64,000 bases of DNA, taken from assembly GCF_030811595.1 (NCBI RefSeq), contig NZ_JAUSRB010000002.1, positions 1,736,001-1,800,000 of the forward strand. Direction: 5' to 3'. Positions 28,101 to 40,904 of this stretch are shown here, one piece after another. The number at the start of each line of letters is the position of its first letter. Position 1 is the first letter of the stretch. A program made the translations under genes and the position numbers. The notes beneath the pieces are model-generated. The model was not told the DNA's origin. It was given only the letters and a program-made list of their open reading frames with translations, and made no database searches. Source of the DNA: Streptosporangium brasiliense (GTDB lineage Bacteria; Actinomycetota; Actinomycetes; Streptosporangiales; Streptosporangiaceae).

Positions 28101-28800
28101 CAGGTCCCCGGAGCACGGCCCGGCACCGTCCGGGGAGCCCCGGAGCGCGGCCGGAGAGATCAGGAGCGCATCTGGGGAGAGGGAGAGCAGGAGCGCGGCC
28201 GCGGGGAGCTCGCCGGAGCCCGGCGCGACACCGTCCGGGGAGCCCCGGGCCGTGCCCGGAGCGGACGGCCGGGCCGTCCCCGGGCCGGAGACGCCGGAGG
28301 CGGGGTCGGCCAGGAGCGCGGCGGCCAAGGGCGCGGCGCTGGCCCGCGAGAAGCTGGCCCAGGCCAAGGCGGACGCGGCCAGGAGGGGGCAGCTCCCCCG
28401 CCGGGAGCCCCGGCGCAGGGCGGCCGGCCCGCGCCGGGATTTCGGCGATCCCCAGCTTTTCGGCCGGGCCATCGCCGATCTGCTGGCCGACCGCGGCTGG
28501 GAACAGCCCGTCGCCGTGGGCGGGGTGTTCGGCCGCTGGCACGAGATCGTCGGCTCCGATCTGGCCGCGCACACCCGGCCGGAGACCTTCGCCGACGGCG
28601 AGGTCGTGGTGGTCGCCGACTCCACCGCCTGGGCGACCCAGGTGCGGCTGCTGGCAAGAACCCTGGTCAGACGCCTGAACGAGGAGCTCGGCGACGGAAC
28701 GGTGCAGCGGGTGAAGGTGCGCGGCCCGCAGAACGGGCCGCGTCCCAGCGGTGGTCTGCGGGTCACCGGCAGCCGCGGCCCGGGTGACACCTACGGGTGA
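28090..28800 (+). CDS. DUF721 (DciA-like) protein with long low-complexity N-terminus
   Basis: The C-terminal half (about 120-225) is DUF721, recognisable in [16 protein letters not shown] through [22 protein letters not shown]721 includes DciA, the ancestral loader or operator of the replicative helicase DnaB. Residues 1-80 are unusual: a Gly/Ser/Glu/Pro-rich segment with repeated PSGEPR and SGER motifs, encoded by degenerate DNA repeats. GTG start overlapping recF by 11 bp; the recF-DUF721-gyrB order is conserved in actinobacteria. Confidence 0.9.
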   Translation: MSDDRSPEHGPAPSGEPRSAAGEIRSASGERESRSAAAGSSPEPGATPSGEPRAVPGADGRAVPGPETPEAGSARSAAAKGAALAREKLAQAKADAARRGQLPRREPRRRAAGPRRDFGDPQLFGRAIADLLADRGWEQPVAVGGVFGRWHEIVGSDLAAHTRPETFADGEVVVVADSTAWATQVRLLARTLVRRLNEELGDGTVQRVKVRGPQNGPRPSGGLRVTGSRGPGDTYG

Positions 28801-31044
<2,244 letters not shown>

Positions 31045-31092
31045 CGGTAGCCGTACAGCCTCTCCTCCGACTCTGAAAGGGATCCACCACCC

Positions 31093-33603
<2,511 letters not shown>

Positions 33604-33606
33604 CCT

Positions 33607-34320
33607 GTGTGCGCTCAGGCCAGACCAGGTCCACGTCCGGCCTCCTCATCGACACGCGACCAGGTGACGGAGAAGATGGATAAGACCACCGAAGCGGACG
33701 CCGCCAATGTGGTCGAGTCACCGGCTGACGGTGGTAAGCCCACGCCGGAGACCGATAATTCGGTAACCGACGACCTCAAGGGCAGGCAGAACGTGACGGC
33801 GATCGAGGACGGCAAACCCGGCGACTCCACCGTGCGCATCCGCCCGCGGGCAGAGAACGACAGCTCCTCCTGGGCTCCAGGCGGCCTGTCGTCCCCCGCG
33901 CCGGAGACACGGGACAAGAAGGCGGCCGACACCCCTCCGCGGGCGCCGCGCAAGGCCCACCTGGTGCTGCGCCGCATCGAGCCGTGGTCGGCCATGAAGT
34001 TCAGCTTCGTGGTCTCCCTGGTCTGCTTCGTGGTGCTGTTCGTCGCGGTCGCGGTGCTCTACATGGTGCTGTCCGGCCTGGGAGTGTTCGACAACATCAT
34101 CCAGACGGTGAACCAGCTCACGACGGCCGACGGCAAGTCCACCAGCGGCGTGGACGTCGCCTCCTGGTTCGAGCCGGTCCGTATCCTCGGCTACACCGCC
34201 CTGATCGGCGCGGTGAACGTGGTGCTGATCACGGCCCTGTCCACCCTCGGTTCGGTCATCTACAACATCGCCTCCGACCTGGTCGGCGGCGTGGAAGTCA
34301 CCTTCAGCGAGGCCGAGTAA
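33607..34320 (+). CDS. DUF3566 membrane protein downstream of gyrA
   Basis: The N-terminal roughly 115 residues are polar and disordered. The DUF3566 domain follows (about 118-235), with KAHLVLRRIEPWSAMKFSF and two transmembrane helices near 128-152 and 196-218, plus a hydrophilic segment between them. The family is the mycobacterial Rv0007 type, of unknown function, always just after gyrA. The GTG is 3 bp after the gyrA stop and uses GGGGAAGGGG from the gyrA end as ribosome site; a later start at the VTEKMDK segment is possible. Confidence 0.88.
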   Translation: MCAQARPGPRPASSSTRDQVTEKMDKTTEADAANVVESPADGGKPTPETDNSVTDDLKGRQNVTAIEDGKPGDSTVRIRPRAENDSSSWAPGGLSSPAPETRDKKAADTPPRAPRKAHLVLRRIEPWSAMKFSFVVSLVCFVVLFVAVAVLYMVLSGLGVFDNIIQTVNQLTTADGKSTSGVDVASWFEPVRILGYTALIGAVNVVLITALSTLGSVIYNIASDLVGGVEVTFSEAE

Positions 34321-34329
34321 CCACCTGTC

Positions 34330-34362
34330 GCCATGCCCCGGCCCACCGGCCGGGGACATGGC
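34330..34362 (+). terminator. Terminator after the gyrBA-DUF3566 operon
   Basis: GCCATGCCCCGG pairs with CCGGGGACATGGC (one bulged A) around an 8-nt loop, 9 bp after the stop. Confidence 0.75.
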
Positions 34363-34458
34363 GCGAGTGGGTGCCCGGACAGGGTAAGCTTTTCCCTGTT
34401 CGAACGGGACGGATTCGCCTCCAGCAGGCGGATGCGATACCGTTCTCTCTCGTAACGA

Positions 34459-34532
34459 GGGGCTATAGCTCAGACGGTTAGAGCGCTTCCCTGATAAGGA
34501 AGAGGTCCCAGGTTCAAGTCCTGGTAGCCCCA
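34459..34532 (+). tRNA. tRNA-Ile (anticodon GAT)
   Basis: The cloverleaf is complete. The acceptor stem GGGGCTA pairs with TAGCCCC, the D-arm is AGCTCAGACGGTTAGAGC, the anticodon loop CTGATAA is on the stem TTCC/GGAA with GAT at 34493-34495, and the T-arm contains GGTTCAAGTCC. Discriminator A is at 34532; the 3' CCA is not encoded. The position after gyrA and DUF3566 is conserved in actinobacteria. Confidence 0.97.
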
Positions 34533-34542
34533 CCCAGCTCAG

Positions 34543-34575
34543 AGGCCATTTCCCAGCAAGGGAAGTGGCCTTTTT
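34543..34575 (+). terminator. Terminator after tRNA-Ile
   Basis: GGCCATTTCCC pairs with GGGAAGTGGCC (one G-T pair) around a 5-nt loop, followed by TTTTT. Confidence 0.88.
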
Positions 34576-34713
34576 GATCTTCCGAGTGACTAACTGAGTG
34601 ACTAAGGTCGTATCTCGTCCGAAGGTCACGAGCTACAGCCGGAACACTGAGCCTCCCCGTCCCGAGGTCCGCCCGGAGGGTGAGCGGTTGCGGGGTCCCG
34701 GGGGATATGGGCG

Positions 34714-35163
34714 ATGAAGCACCGCGCACTGTTGTGTTGGATGGGTGCCGTCCTTCTGTCCACCCTTCCTAACTGGGTTTCGTTGCCAGTGGATACAGAG
34801 ATCTACATCTGCGCCTATTTGGACACCGAAGGTGGATACACGGGTCGTGATGTGCTCGGCCTGGGCTTCGGCGCGATGGCCACTCTCCTTCCCCTTACCT
34901 TGATGGCGCTGGCCGTGGCCGCACGGCGATCACTGCCCCAAAGGCACCGGCTCCTCGCCTGGATAGGAGCGGGTGGAGCGCTCGCGACAGCCGCTTACTA
35001 CGCGCTGTCGACCATTGCGTTCTTCGCCCCTTATTGCCCCGAGGGCTCGCAGGGACCTGGGTTCGTGCTCCCGCTCTACGGTGCTGTTGCTGCGCTCGTC
35101 CTGATCGCCGGCGCGACCCGGGCCGGGGACAAGCCCAACGCGGACGCCGAGACGCGGCCATGA
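34714..35163 (+). CDS. Small integral membrane protein, unknown family
   Basis: The 149-residue product has four probable transmembrane helices, near residues 5-22, 48-68, 82-103 and 117-136. A loop with two cysteines (ICAYLD and YCPEG) lies on the presumed outer side. GGGGGA precedes the ATG by about 10 bp. I do not recognise a family. Codon use is less GC-biased than that of the upstream housekeeping genes, which together with its place just past a tRNA could indicate acquisition. Confidence 0.6.
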   Translation: MKHRALLCWMGAVLLSTLPNWVSLPVDTEIYICAYLDTEGGYTGRDVLGLGFGAMATLLPLTLMALAVAARRSLPQRHRLLAWIGAGGALATAAYYALSTIAFFAPYCPEGSQGPGFVLPLYGAVAALVLIAGATRAGDKPNADAETRP

Positions 35164-35261
35164 ACAGTGCTTAAGCCTGACGATCTGGACATGCTTGCCT
35201 GCTCGGTGCGGGAAGGAAGACGGGAAGGCTCCAGCCCTGGTGGAAGGTGGCGTTGAGCGCG

Positions 35262-35846
35262 TCAGTGGCCTGGCCGTCGTGTTCTCCGGAGGTGGTCCGG
35301 CCGGAGCTCATAGGCCTCACTCTCAGGGTGGAATTCCGGTGGACGCGGAAAGTAAGAGGTGCCATCAGGGTGGAACTCGTGTTTGGCGAGCATCGTGCGT
35401 CTCATCGAGCCCTTGGATGGCAGGACGATCAGGTAGACAAACAGCGCTCCCACCATGTGCGCGTACGACGGAGGCGACTGGGTGATCACCAGGAGTATCG
35501 GGAGGTCGAGGAGGAGGGCAAGGGCGAGCCGTCGCTCAAGGAAGAACCGGCCTTGGATATCGTCCCTGGCCCACCAGCGATACTTCCAGGGCAATCGGAC
35601 CGGTGTCAGCCGGTAGAGCAACCAGTGCCACAACGGCGGGTGTTCGCGCAGGCGCAGCATGAGCCCGCCACGGATTACGTCCAGGCACTCGCGCAAGGTC
35701 GGGCTACTCTGATCTGGTCCGGCCAGGTCCATCAGAGTGCCCATGAGTTCCGCGCCGCGGAACTCCCGGAAGCGGGGCGGGTAGGCCAGACGTATCAGCA
35801 ACCGGCAGCGGCGCTCGTAGTCGGCGGTGGCATCGGGGGTCATCAC
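35262..35846 (-). CDS. PadR-coupled membrane-associated protein, unknown function
   Basis: The 194-residue protein begins with a motif common to proteins encoded after PadR genes in actinobacteria: YERRCRLLIRLAYPPRFREF then GAELMGTLMDLA. One or two hydrophobic helices follow (LALALLLDLPILLVI and MVGALFVYLIVL). Its ATG overlaps the PadR stop by 4 bp, so the two are translationally coupled. The family is thought to act with or under its PadR partner; no activity is assigned. Confidence 0.75.
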   Translation of the reverse strand: MMTPDATADYERRCRLLIRLAYPPRFREFRGAELMGTLMDLAGPDQSSPTLRECLDVIRGGLMLRLREHPPLWHWLLYRLTPVRLPWKYRWWARDDIQGRFFLERRLALALLLDLPILLVITQSPPSYAHMVGALFVYLIVLPSKGSMRRTMLAKHEFHPDGTSYFPRPPEFHPESEAYELRPDHLRRTRRPGH

Positions 35847-36169
35847 ATTCCCATTCCGGGCTGGAGGCTCAAGCGGTGCTGAGCGGTGGCGGCCAGACGC
35901 GCCAGGCGGACAGTCTCATCGGCCAGCACCTGACGTCCATGGCCGGTGAGGTCGTAGTAGCGGCGGTGCCGGCCGGAGACGACCTCCTCCTTGACCACGA
36001 TCACCAGTCCGTCGCCCGCCAGCCGGTCCAGAGCGCCGTAGAGGGTGCCGGCACCGAGTCGTACGCGATCTTCGGAGAGCTCCCGCACTGTTTTGATCAC
36101 TCCGTATCCATGGAGCGGGCTTTGGGAGAGGGCCAGCAATATCAGGTAGCTCTGCTCGCGTAGCGCCAT
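35843..36169 (-). CDS. PadR family transcriptional regulator
   Basis: The 108-residue protein is a minimal PadR winged helix: LALSQSPLHGYGVIKTVREL, then the wing region TLYGALDRLAGDGLV and GRHRRYYDLTGHGRQVL. PadR proteins repress their own operon or a neighbouring transporter until a ligand is bound. The downstream partner overlaps by 4 bp. A perfect GATATATATC palindrome lies just upstream of its start and is the best operator candidate. Confidence 0.9.
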   Translation of the reverse strand: MALREQSYLILLALSQSPLHGYGVIKTVRELSEDRVRLGAGTLYGALDRLAGDGLVIVVKEEVVSGRHRRYYDLTGHGRQVLADETVRLARLAATAQHRLSLQPGMGM

Positions 36170-36173
36170 GTCT

Positions 36174-36183
36174 GATATATATC
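36174..36183 (-). promoter_or_regulatory. Palindromic candidate PadR operator / -10 region
   Basis: GATATATATC, a rare AT-only island in GC-rich DNA, starts 5 bp before the PadR start codon. Its position suggests autorepression, possibly of a leaderless transcript. Confidence 0.5.
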
Positions 36184-36251
36184 GCTTCCCGTACTATTAA
36201 TTCAAGATCGACTGTACGTGTCGCGAGCCTGCTCACCGAGCGCAGGTCTCC

Positions 36252-36469
36252 TCAGGCCGCTGTCCTGGGGTTCGAGACACGGTCCAGCACGCCGTCATTG
36301 ACGGCGACCCGACAGCCCCAGAGCTCGCCGAGCACGGCCCAGCCGTCGAGCTGCACGGCACCGACGTAGCCGGGGCCGTCACGCCCGAACTCATCACTTC
36401 CTCGTCCACGAGCTCATCGAGCTCATCGAGCTCATCGAAGGTCATCTCTTCGAAGGTGTTCTCGTCCAC
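36252..36469 (-). pseudogene. Small frame-disrupted gene between HIT and PadR genes
   Basis: An acidic N-terminal part (MDENTFEEMTFDELDELDEL, start 36469) is open in one frame. From about 36385 onward the GC3-rich frame is a different one, reading GYVGAVQLDGWAVLGELWGC and ending VSNPRTAA at 36252. A 9-bp unit GATGAGCTC repeated three times lies at the switch. The sequence looks like one short gene broken by a frameshift, by real decay or sequence error. I do not recognise the family. A continuous alternative frame (78 residues) exists but has unlikely composition. Confidence 0.4.
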
Positions 36470-36521
36470 GCCGGGGCGGATGAGCGCCTCGCGAGGCGAG
36501 AGGCCCCTGACGGAGGAGCAA

Positions 36522-36947
36522 TCAGGTGAGCGCCTTCCGGATCAGTGCCGCGTCTTGGTCGAGGAGCTCACGCGAGCGCTCCTTCCAGTCAGCGGTGACC
36601 ACAACGCCGTCCCCCGGGTAACGGGGCACCACGTGCAGGTGGAGATGGGAGACCTCCTGTCCGGCGGCTTCCCCGTCGGCCAATGACAGCCACACTCCGT
36701 CACAGCGGAGCCCCGACGCCCGCAACGCGACCGACACACGCTGTGCCGTCCGCCAGATCGCCGCACCGACCGCGTCATCGGCGTCCGCCGGCCCGGCCAT
36801 GTGCGTGCGTGGGATCACCAGTACATGACCGACCGTGGCTGGGGCGCGGTCCAGGATGGCCACCACGCTGTCATCGGCGTAGACGACGCTGGCCTCGGCT
36901 CGCCCCGCGATGATCTCGCAGAAGATGCAGATGCTCATACGGATCAT
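36522..36947 (-). CDS. HIT family hydrolase
   Basis: The 141-residue protein has the histidine triad in SHLHLHVVPRYPGDG and the N-terminal CIFCEIIAGRAEASVVYAD. HIT proteins hydrolyse or transfer nucleoside monophosphates from adenylated substrates. Translation may begin at ATG 36947 or at the more typical MSICIFCEI start three codons later (36938). No strong ribosome site is seen. The substrate is unknown. Confidence 0.9.
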   Translation of the reverse strand: MIRMSICIFCEIIAGRAEASVVYADDSVVAILDRAPATVGHVLVIPRTHMAGPADADDAVGAAIWRTAQRVSVALRASGLRCDGVWLSLADGEAAGQEVSHLHLHVVPRYPGDGVVVTADWKERSRELLDQDAALIRKALT

Positions 36948-37176
36948 GGTCTCGGCCGCGCCAGGTCTCCCGCACCCGGATTTCTCATGACCGCCTGCCT
37001 GGAACGACGTGTCCGCCGGCCAGGTTTTCCCGGGCCGCTCACGGACGTGCGCGGGTCGCGCCCGGCCGGTGAGCCGCGATCACCTGATCGGCCGTGGCCG
37101 TCGCGTGCTGATGTACGCGGTGGCGGGTAGTCCGCACGTACACGCGGGGGATCGACGCCGGTTCCCGGCCGGTGGC

Positions 37177-38358
37177 TCAGCTTTCCCGGACCGCCGCCTC
37201 CGCCGGGGCGGGGAGCGTTCCGAGGTCGTGGGAGTAGAGCCAGCCGGTGGCCTTCTCGTGGAAGTGCCGGAAGAAGATCGGCATGATCAGGTCGTTGAGA
37301 CGGCGGCCGATCGGTCCGGCGGTCTTGGCGTCCCGGTTGTCGCCGGCGGCCTTGACCATCCTGGCGACGCGCGCGCGCCGCCTCCGGGCGTACGTCTCCA
37401 GTCCGGCCGGGATCGTCGTGGTGCCGGCAAGCGCCTGCGCGAGCACCAGCGCGTCCTCGATCGACATGGACGCGCCCTGCCCGGCGCCGACCGGGTGCCC
37501 GGCGTCGCCCACGAGCACGACGCGGTCGTTGTGCCACACCGGAACCTCGGCGAGCGTGTGCATGAGCGTCGGCCGGTGGATGGCCGTCGTCGCTCTGAGG
37601 ATGGCCTGCGGTAGCTCCTCGGAGCGGTAGAGCCCGCTCAGCCGCTCCAGCCGTTCCGCGTCCCCGGTCCCGGCCGGCGCCGGCTGCTCGGGCGCGGCGA
37701 CCTGCGCTGACCACCACAGGGAGCCGTCGGGGGTGGGTATATAGATGAAAGCGCCGTTTCGGGCGAAGACCATGTTGAACGTGCCCCGCTCGACCTCGAT
37801 GCCCTCGGCGACGCCCGAGATGCTGTAAAGCCCCGCGTAGGTCGGCGTCGGGGCGGACGGGGCGAGGATTCCGCGGGTCGTGGACCAGATGCCGTCGGCG
37901 CCGACCAGCAGGTCGGCCACCGCGACGCGCCCGCTTGCGAACTCGGCCCGTACACCGTCAGGGGCGGTGACCGCGTCGGTCAGCCGCTCGCCGGTGACGA
38001 TCCGGGCGCCCGACCGCAGGGCCGCCGCGCGGAGCGCCGCCACGAGGTCTCCGCGCATCAGCGTCACGCTGTTCAGCGCGTCGCCGGTGAGCCGGCCCCG
38101 GGGCACATCGCCCAGCAGCTTCCCGGAGCCGGCCCACATGCGCTGCCGTGGGACCTCGAAGCCGGCCCGCTGGACCTCTTCCAGGCAGGCGAGCCCGTCG
38201 AGCGCGCGCAGTCCGTTGGTGGCCAGGCTCAGGAAGGAGCCGACCCGCCCGGCGGGGTCCTCGTACGCCTCGTACACCGTGACCTCGGCGCCGATCCGCC
38301 GCAGTGCGATCGCGCTCGCGGCCCCCGCGACTCCCGCGCCGACGACAATCACCTTCAT
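37177..38358 (-). CDS. FAD-dependent monooxygenase (UbiH/TetX-like)
   Basis: The 393-residue class A flavoprotein has [13 protein letters not shown] (residues 7-12 GxGxxG for FAD), the NADPH/FAD DG motif in [14 protein letters not shown], and the GD motif in [19 protein letters not shown]. Such enzymes hydroxylate aromatic or polyketide substrates and sometimes inactivate antibiotics. The gene is divergent from a TetR regulator with an inverted repeat between them, so the enzyme is probably induced by a compound sensed by that regulator. The substrate cannot be inferred. Confidence 0.9.
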   Translation of the reverse strand: MKVIVVGAGVAGAASAIALRRIGAEVTVYEAYEDPAGRVGSFLSLATNGLRALDGLACLEEVQRAGFEVPRQRMWAGSGKLLGDVPRGRLTGDALNSVTLMRGDLVAALRAAALRSGARIVTGERLTDAVTAPDGVRAEFASGRVAVADLLVGADGIWSTTRGILAPSAPTPTYAGLYSISGVAEGIEVERGTFNMVFARNGAFIYIPTPDGSLWWSAQVAAPEQPAPAGTGDAERLERLSGLYRSEELPQAILRATTAIHRPTLMHTLAEVPVWHNDRVVLVGDAGHPVGAGQGASMSIEDALVLAQALAGTTTIPAGLETYARRRRARVARMVKAAGDNRDAKTAGPIGRRLNDLIMPIFFRHFHEKATGWLYSHDLGTLPAPAEAAVRES

Positions 38359-38378
38359 GCATGCTCCCTGAATCCAGT

Positions 38379-38402
38379 TTCACTGAATGTGTATTCGGCG
38401 AA
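38379..38402. promoter_or_regulatory. Candidate TetR operator between the monooxygenase and its regulator
   Basis: TTCACTGAAT and ATTCGGCGAA flank GTGT. The arms match at 8 of 10 positions as inverted repeats. The site lies in the 93-bp divergent intergenic region. Confidence 0.55.
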
Positions 38403-38451
38403 CGCAGGTTCAGTATCATGTGGCCGTCGATGGACGTCAAGGGGAGTTCCA

Positions 38452-39051
38452 GTGGGAGTTCGGAAGGCGCGGGCGGCCGAGACCGAGGCGGCGCTCAAGG
38501 AGGCGGCCCGGCGGTTGTTCGTGGAGGACGGCTATCTCAACACCAAGATCACGGACATCACCCGTGCGGCGGGACGGGCCACCGGGTCGTTCTACGACCA
38601 CTTCGCGAGCAAGGAAGAACTGCTCAAGAGCCTGCTGGCCGACCTCGAAGCGGACTCGGACGCCGAGATCGAGCCGCATCCGCGCGACCACGACCTCACC
38701 GATCGAGCCCAGCTCCGCTGGCACGTCGCGATCATCTGGAAGCTGTTCCGCGAGCATCTGCCGGTCGTGGTGGCGATGTACCAGTCATCCGCCGCCGAGA
38801 AGCCGGGATCCGGCCACGCCTGGCAGAACCTCACGGCCGAGACCGAGACCCTCCGGGAGCATCTGGAGTTCCTGCGGGAGAAAGGGCATGCGCTGCCGGG
38901 CGATCCCACGCTGGTGGCGGCCGCGATGGGCGCGATGCTGTCGATGCTCGGCTACGCCGTGCTCACCGCGGGAGAGCACGCCCCGGCCTTCACCGACGAC
39001 CAGATCATCGACACGCTCACCGAACTCCTCCTCAACGGCCTGACCGGCTGA
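38452..39051 (+). CDS. TetR family transcriptional regulator
   Basis: The N-terminal helix-turn-helix domain is [20 protein letters not shown] then [20 protein letters not shown] with the typical SKEELL end. The C-terminal ligand domain spans residues 70-199. I chose GTG 38452 with AAGGGGAG a few bases upstream, rather than an ATG at 38389 that would add 21 residues overlapping the operator. It is divergent from the FAD monooxygenase gene, which is its likely target. Confidence 0.9.
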   Translation: MGVRKARAAETEAALKEAARRLFVEDGYLNTKITDITRAAGRATGSFYDHFASKEELLKSLLADLEADSDAEIEPHPRDHDLTDRAQLRWHVAIIWKLFREHLPVVVAMYQSSAAEKPGSGHAWQNLTAETETLREHLEFLREKGHALPGDPTLVAAAMGAMLSMLGYAVLTAGEHAPAFTDDQIIDTLTELLLNGLTG

Positions 39052-39087
39052 TCAGGGGGCGTGAGGGGCGGCCCGTTCCCATCCCAG

Positions 39088-39147
39088 GTGGTCCGTTCCC
39101 GTGTGGTCCGTTCCCGTGTGGTCCGTTCCCGTGTGGTCCGTTCCCAT
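39088..39147. repeat. 15-bp tandem repeat, four copies
   Basis: GTGGTCCGTTCCCGT is repeated at 39088, 39103, 39118 and 39133 (last copy with one change). It lies between the convergent ends of the TetR and TerC genes. Confidence 0.93.
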
Positions 39148-39179
39148 GGGTTCCGTCGGCCCCATGGGGCCCGTCGGCG

Positions 39180-40178
39180 CTACGGGACGGGCTCCGCGTC
39201 GCGGCGATTGGCGTAGACGCTGGTCAGCGTGACGGTGACCAGGACCGCGATGATGACCCCGAGCGAGAGCAGGATCGGGATCTCCGGAACCCACGGCCAC
39301 AGGCCGTGTGCCCAGTGCAGGACCAGCTTGATCCCGATGAAGGCCAGGATGATGCCGAGCCCGTGGTTGAGGTGCCGCAGCTTCGCCAGGACGCCCAAGA
39401 GCACGAAGTAGAGCGCCCGCAGGCCCAGCAGGGCGAAGGCGTTGGTGGCGAAGACGATGAAGGGGTCCTCGGTCACGCCGTACACCGCCGGTACCGAGTC
39501 GACGGCGAAGACGATGTCGGTGGCGAAGACGGCCACGATGGCCAGCGCCAGCGGGGTGAGGGCACGGCGGCCGCCCTCGCGGACCACCAGGCGGGAGCCG
39601 CGGTAGTCGTCGGTGACCGGCATGAAGCGCCGCAACAGCCGGACCGTGCGCATGGAGGAGATGTCGACCGCCTGCTCCTCGCCGCGCAGTGCGTCTTTGA
39701 GGATCTTCCCGGCGGTGACGATCAGTACCCCGCCGAACAGCAGGAACGCCCACGTGCCGCTCTGCAGGACGGCCGCCCCGAGCGCGATGAAGATCGCGCG
39801 CAGGACCAGTGCCCCGATGATGCCGTACAGCAGGACCCGCTGGGCCAGCGCGGCCGGGACCGCGAAGGCCGACAGCAACAGCATGAACACGAACAGGTTG
39901 TCCACCGACAGCGATTTCTCCACCACGTAGCCGGTGAAGAACTCCACCGCCTGGGTGGATCCGAACGCCGTCCAGACATAGACGCCGAAGAGCACGGGCA
40001 GCGTGAGGTAGAAGACCGACCAGGCCACCGCCTCGCGCATCCGCACCTCGTGCGGGCGCCGGGTCAGCAGGAAGTCCAGGGCCAGCAGTACTACCAGGGC
40101 GGCGACCGTGATCGTCCACAGTTTCAGTGAACCGATCGTTTCGATATCAGCCGTCGGCAGACCTGCCTCGATGAACAT
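39180..40178 (-). CDS. TerC family integral membrane protein (probable Mn2+ exporter)
   Basis: The 332-residue protein has about nine transmembrane helices and the TerC core, with FFTGYVVEKSLSVDNLFVF and AIVAVFATDIVFAVDSVPAV carrying the acidic residues that bind metal. TerC relatives such as MeeF/Alx/MntP-associated proteins export manganese and are named for tellurite resistance. AGGAGG at 40183-40188 sets the ATG. The leader holds a yybP-ykoY-like riboswitch whose 3' strand can compete with a hairpin over the ribosome site, so synthesis is probably Mn-induced. Confidence 0.92.
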   Translation of the reverse strand: MFIEAGLPTADIETIGSLKLWTITVAALVVLLALDFLLTRRPHEVRMREAVAWSVFYLTLPVLFGVYVWTAFGSTQAVEFFTGYVVEKSLSVDNLFVFMLLLSAFAVPAALAQRVLLYGIIGALVLRAIFIALGAAVLQSGTWAFLLFGGVLIVTAGKILKDALRGEEQAVDISSMRTVRLLRRFMPVTDDYRGSRLVVREGGRRALTPLALAIVAVFATDIVFAVDSVPAVYGVTEDPFIVFATNAFALLGLRALYFVLLGVLAKLRHLNHGLGIILAFIGIKLVLHWAHGLWPWVPEIPILLSLGVIIAVLVTVTLTSVYANRRDAEPVP

Positions 40179-40185
40179 GGAACCT

Positions 40186-40302
40186 CCTCGAACGTGCTTG
40201 GCCGTTCGAGGTCTCCTTCACCCATACCGCATGGGCGGCCGTCCGGGGACGCTTGAGCGTCCGTACTGACCGGATCGACGCTTGGGAAGTACTCCCCTCG
40301 CC
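40186..40302 (-). promoter_or_regulatory. yybP-ykoY-like (Mn2+) riboswitch in the TerC leader
   Basis: The minus-strand leader contains the 5' conserved GGGGAGTAC (40297-40289) and the 3' conserved GGAGACCTCG. P1 is CGAGG (40300-40296) with CCTCG (40211-40207). The same 3' strand, CCTCGAACG (40211-40203), can instead pair perfectly with CGTTCGAGG (40194-40186), which overlaps the AGGAGG ribosome site. Ligand binding would favour P1 and free the ribosome site. Confidence 0.75.
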
Positions 40303-40400
40303 ATCCCAGGGTAGGTCAAACCAGGGTGTATCGTCTCCCCCCTCCGGCCGGCAGTCGGCATTTGACCAGGATCCGACCTGCGCCGATAGTGGAATCAACG

Positions 40401-40544
40401 CGGAGGGGAGTACCCGCCGCCCGACATCCCGACCGTCATCACGGCCCCTGGGCACAGGCGGGCCCGGCGGGGTGGCCCCTCGTCAGACGTGGGGTGTGGG
40501 GAGACCTTCGTCCTCGTAGCCACCTGTGCGTGGCAAGGCCGAGG
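40401..40544 (+). promoter_or_regulatory. Second yybP-ykoY-like riboswitch, opposite strand
   Basis: GGGGAGTAC (40405-40413) and GGGGAGACCTTCG (40498-40510) are the two conserved ends. CGGAGG (40401-40406) pairs with CCTTCG (40505-40510) as P1. CCTCG (40512-40516) can pair with CGAGG (40540-40544), which overlaps the ribosome site of the small downstream gene. Its 5' end is about 100 bp from the TerC riboswitch. Confidence 0.6.
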
Positions 40545-40553
40545 GAGGGCTCC

Positions 40554-40754
40554 ATGTCGGTCACGCTGCTTCTCGAAACGCTGCTGGGCGTCCTGCTGAC
40601 GGTCTCCGCGGCCGTCACCGTCGCCGTCCTGTGGCCGGGGCCGCCACGGCGCCGGCCACCGGTCCCCGTTCAGCAGCCTCCTCCGTGCCGCCCTTTGATG
40701 ACCGCCGCAGGGCGCCGGGGCACCGCTCAGCGCGGACGCCGCCACCGGGGCTGA
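40554..40754 (+). CDS. 66-residue membrane peptide downstream of a putative Mn riboswitch
   Basis: The product is one N-terminal transmembrane helix (MSVTLLLETLLGVLLTVSAA, then VTVAVLWPG) followed by a short Pro/Arg-rich tail. GGGAGGG precedes the ATG. The gene is inferred from the ribosome site, the hydrophobic start and the riboswitch-like leader; I do not recognise a family. A role in metal homeostasis, for example a small modulator of a transporter, is a guess from context. Confidence 0.5.
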   Translation: MSVTLLLETLLGVLLTVSAAVTVAVLWPGPPRRRPPVPVQQPPPCRPLMTAAGRRGTAQRGRRHRG

Positions 40755-40782
40755 GGGCGCTCGCACCGCCCGGTCCACCGCA

Positions 40783-40900
40783 CGGCCGGACGCTCCGGCA
40801 CGGCCGGACGCTCCCGCACAGCCGGACGCTTCGGCATGGTCGGACGCTCCCGCACAGCCGGACGCTTCGGCACGGTTGGACGCTCCGGCACGGCCGGGCA
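40783..40900. repeat. 18-bp tandem repeat, six and a half copies
   Basis: CGGCCGGACGCTCCGGCA and close variants repeat from 40783 at an exact 18-bp period. All frames stay open because 18 is a multiple of three, which creates spurious reading frames. It lies between two convergent genes. Confidence 0.93.
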
Positions 40901-40904
40901 TGTC

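Noticed and set aside
34576..34620. Possible integration site after tRNA-Ile
   Set aside because: A short GAGTGACTAA direct repeat is present but there is no integrase or partner att site nearby; too weak to call.
33718..34629. Antisense open frame over tRNA-Ile with the LPGLEPGTSSLSG motif
   Set aside because: That motif is the antisense translation of tRNA genes and is a known annotation artefact.
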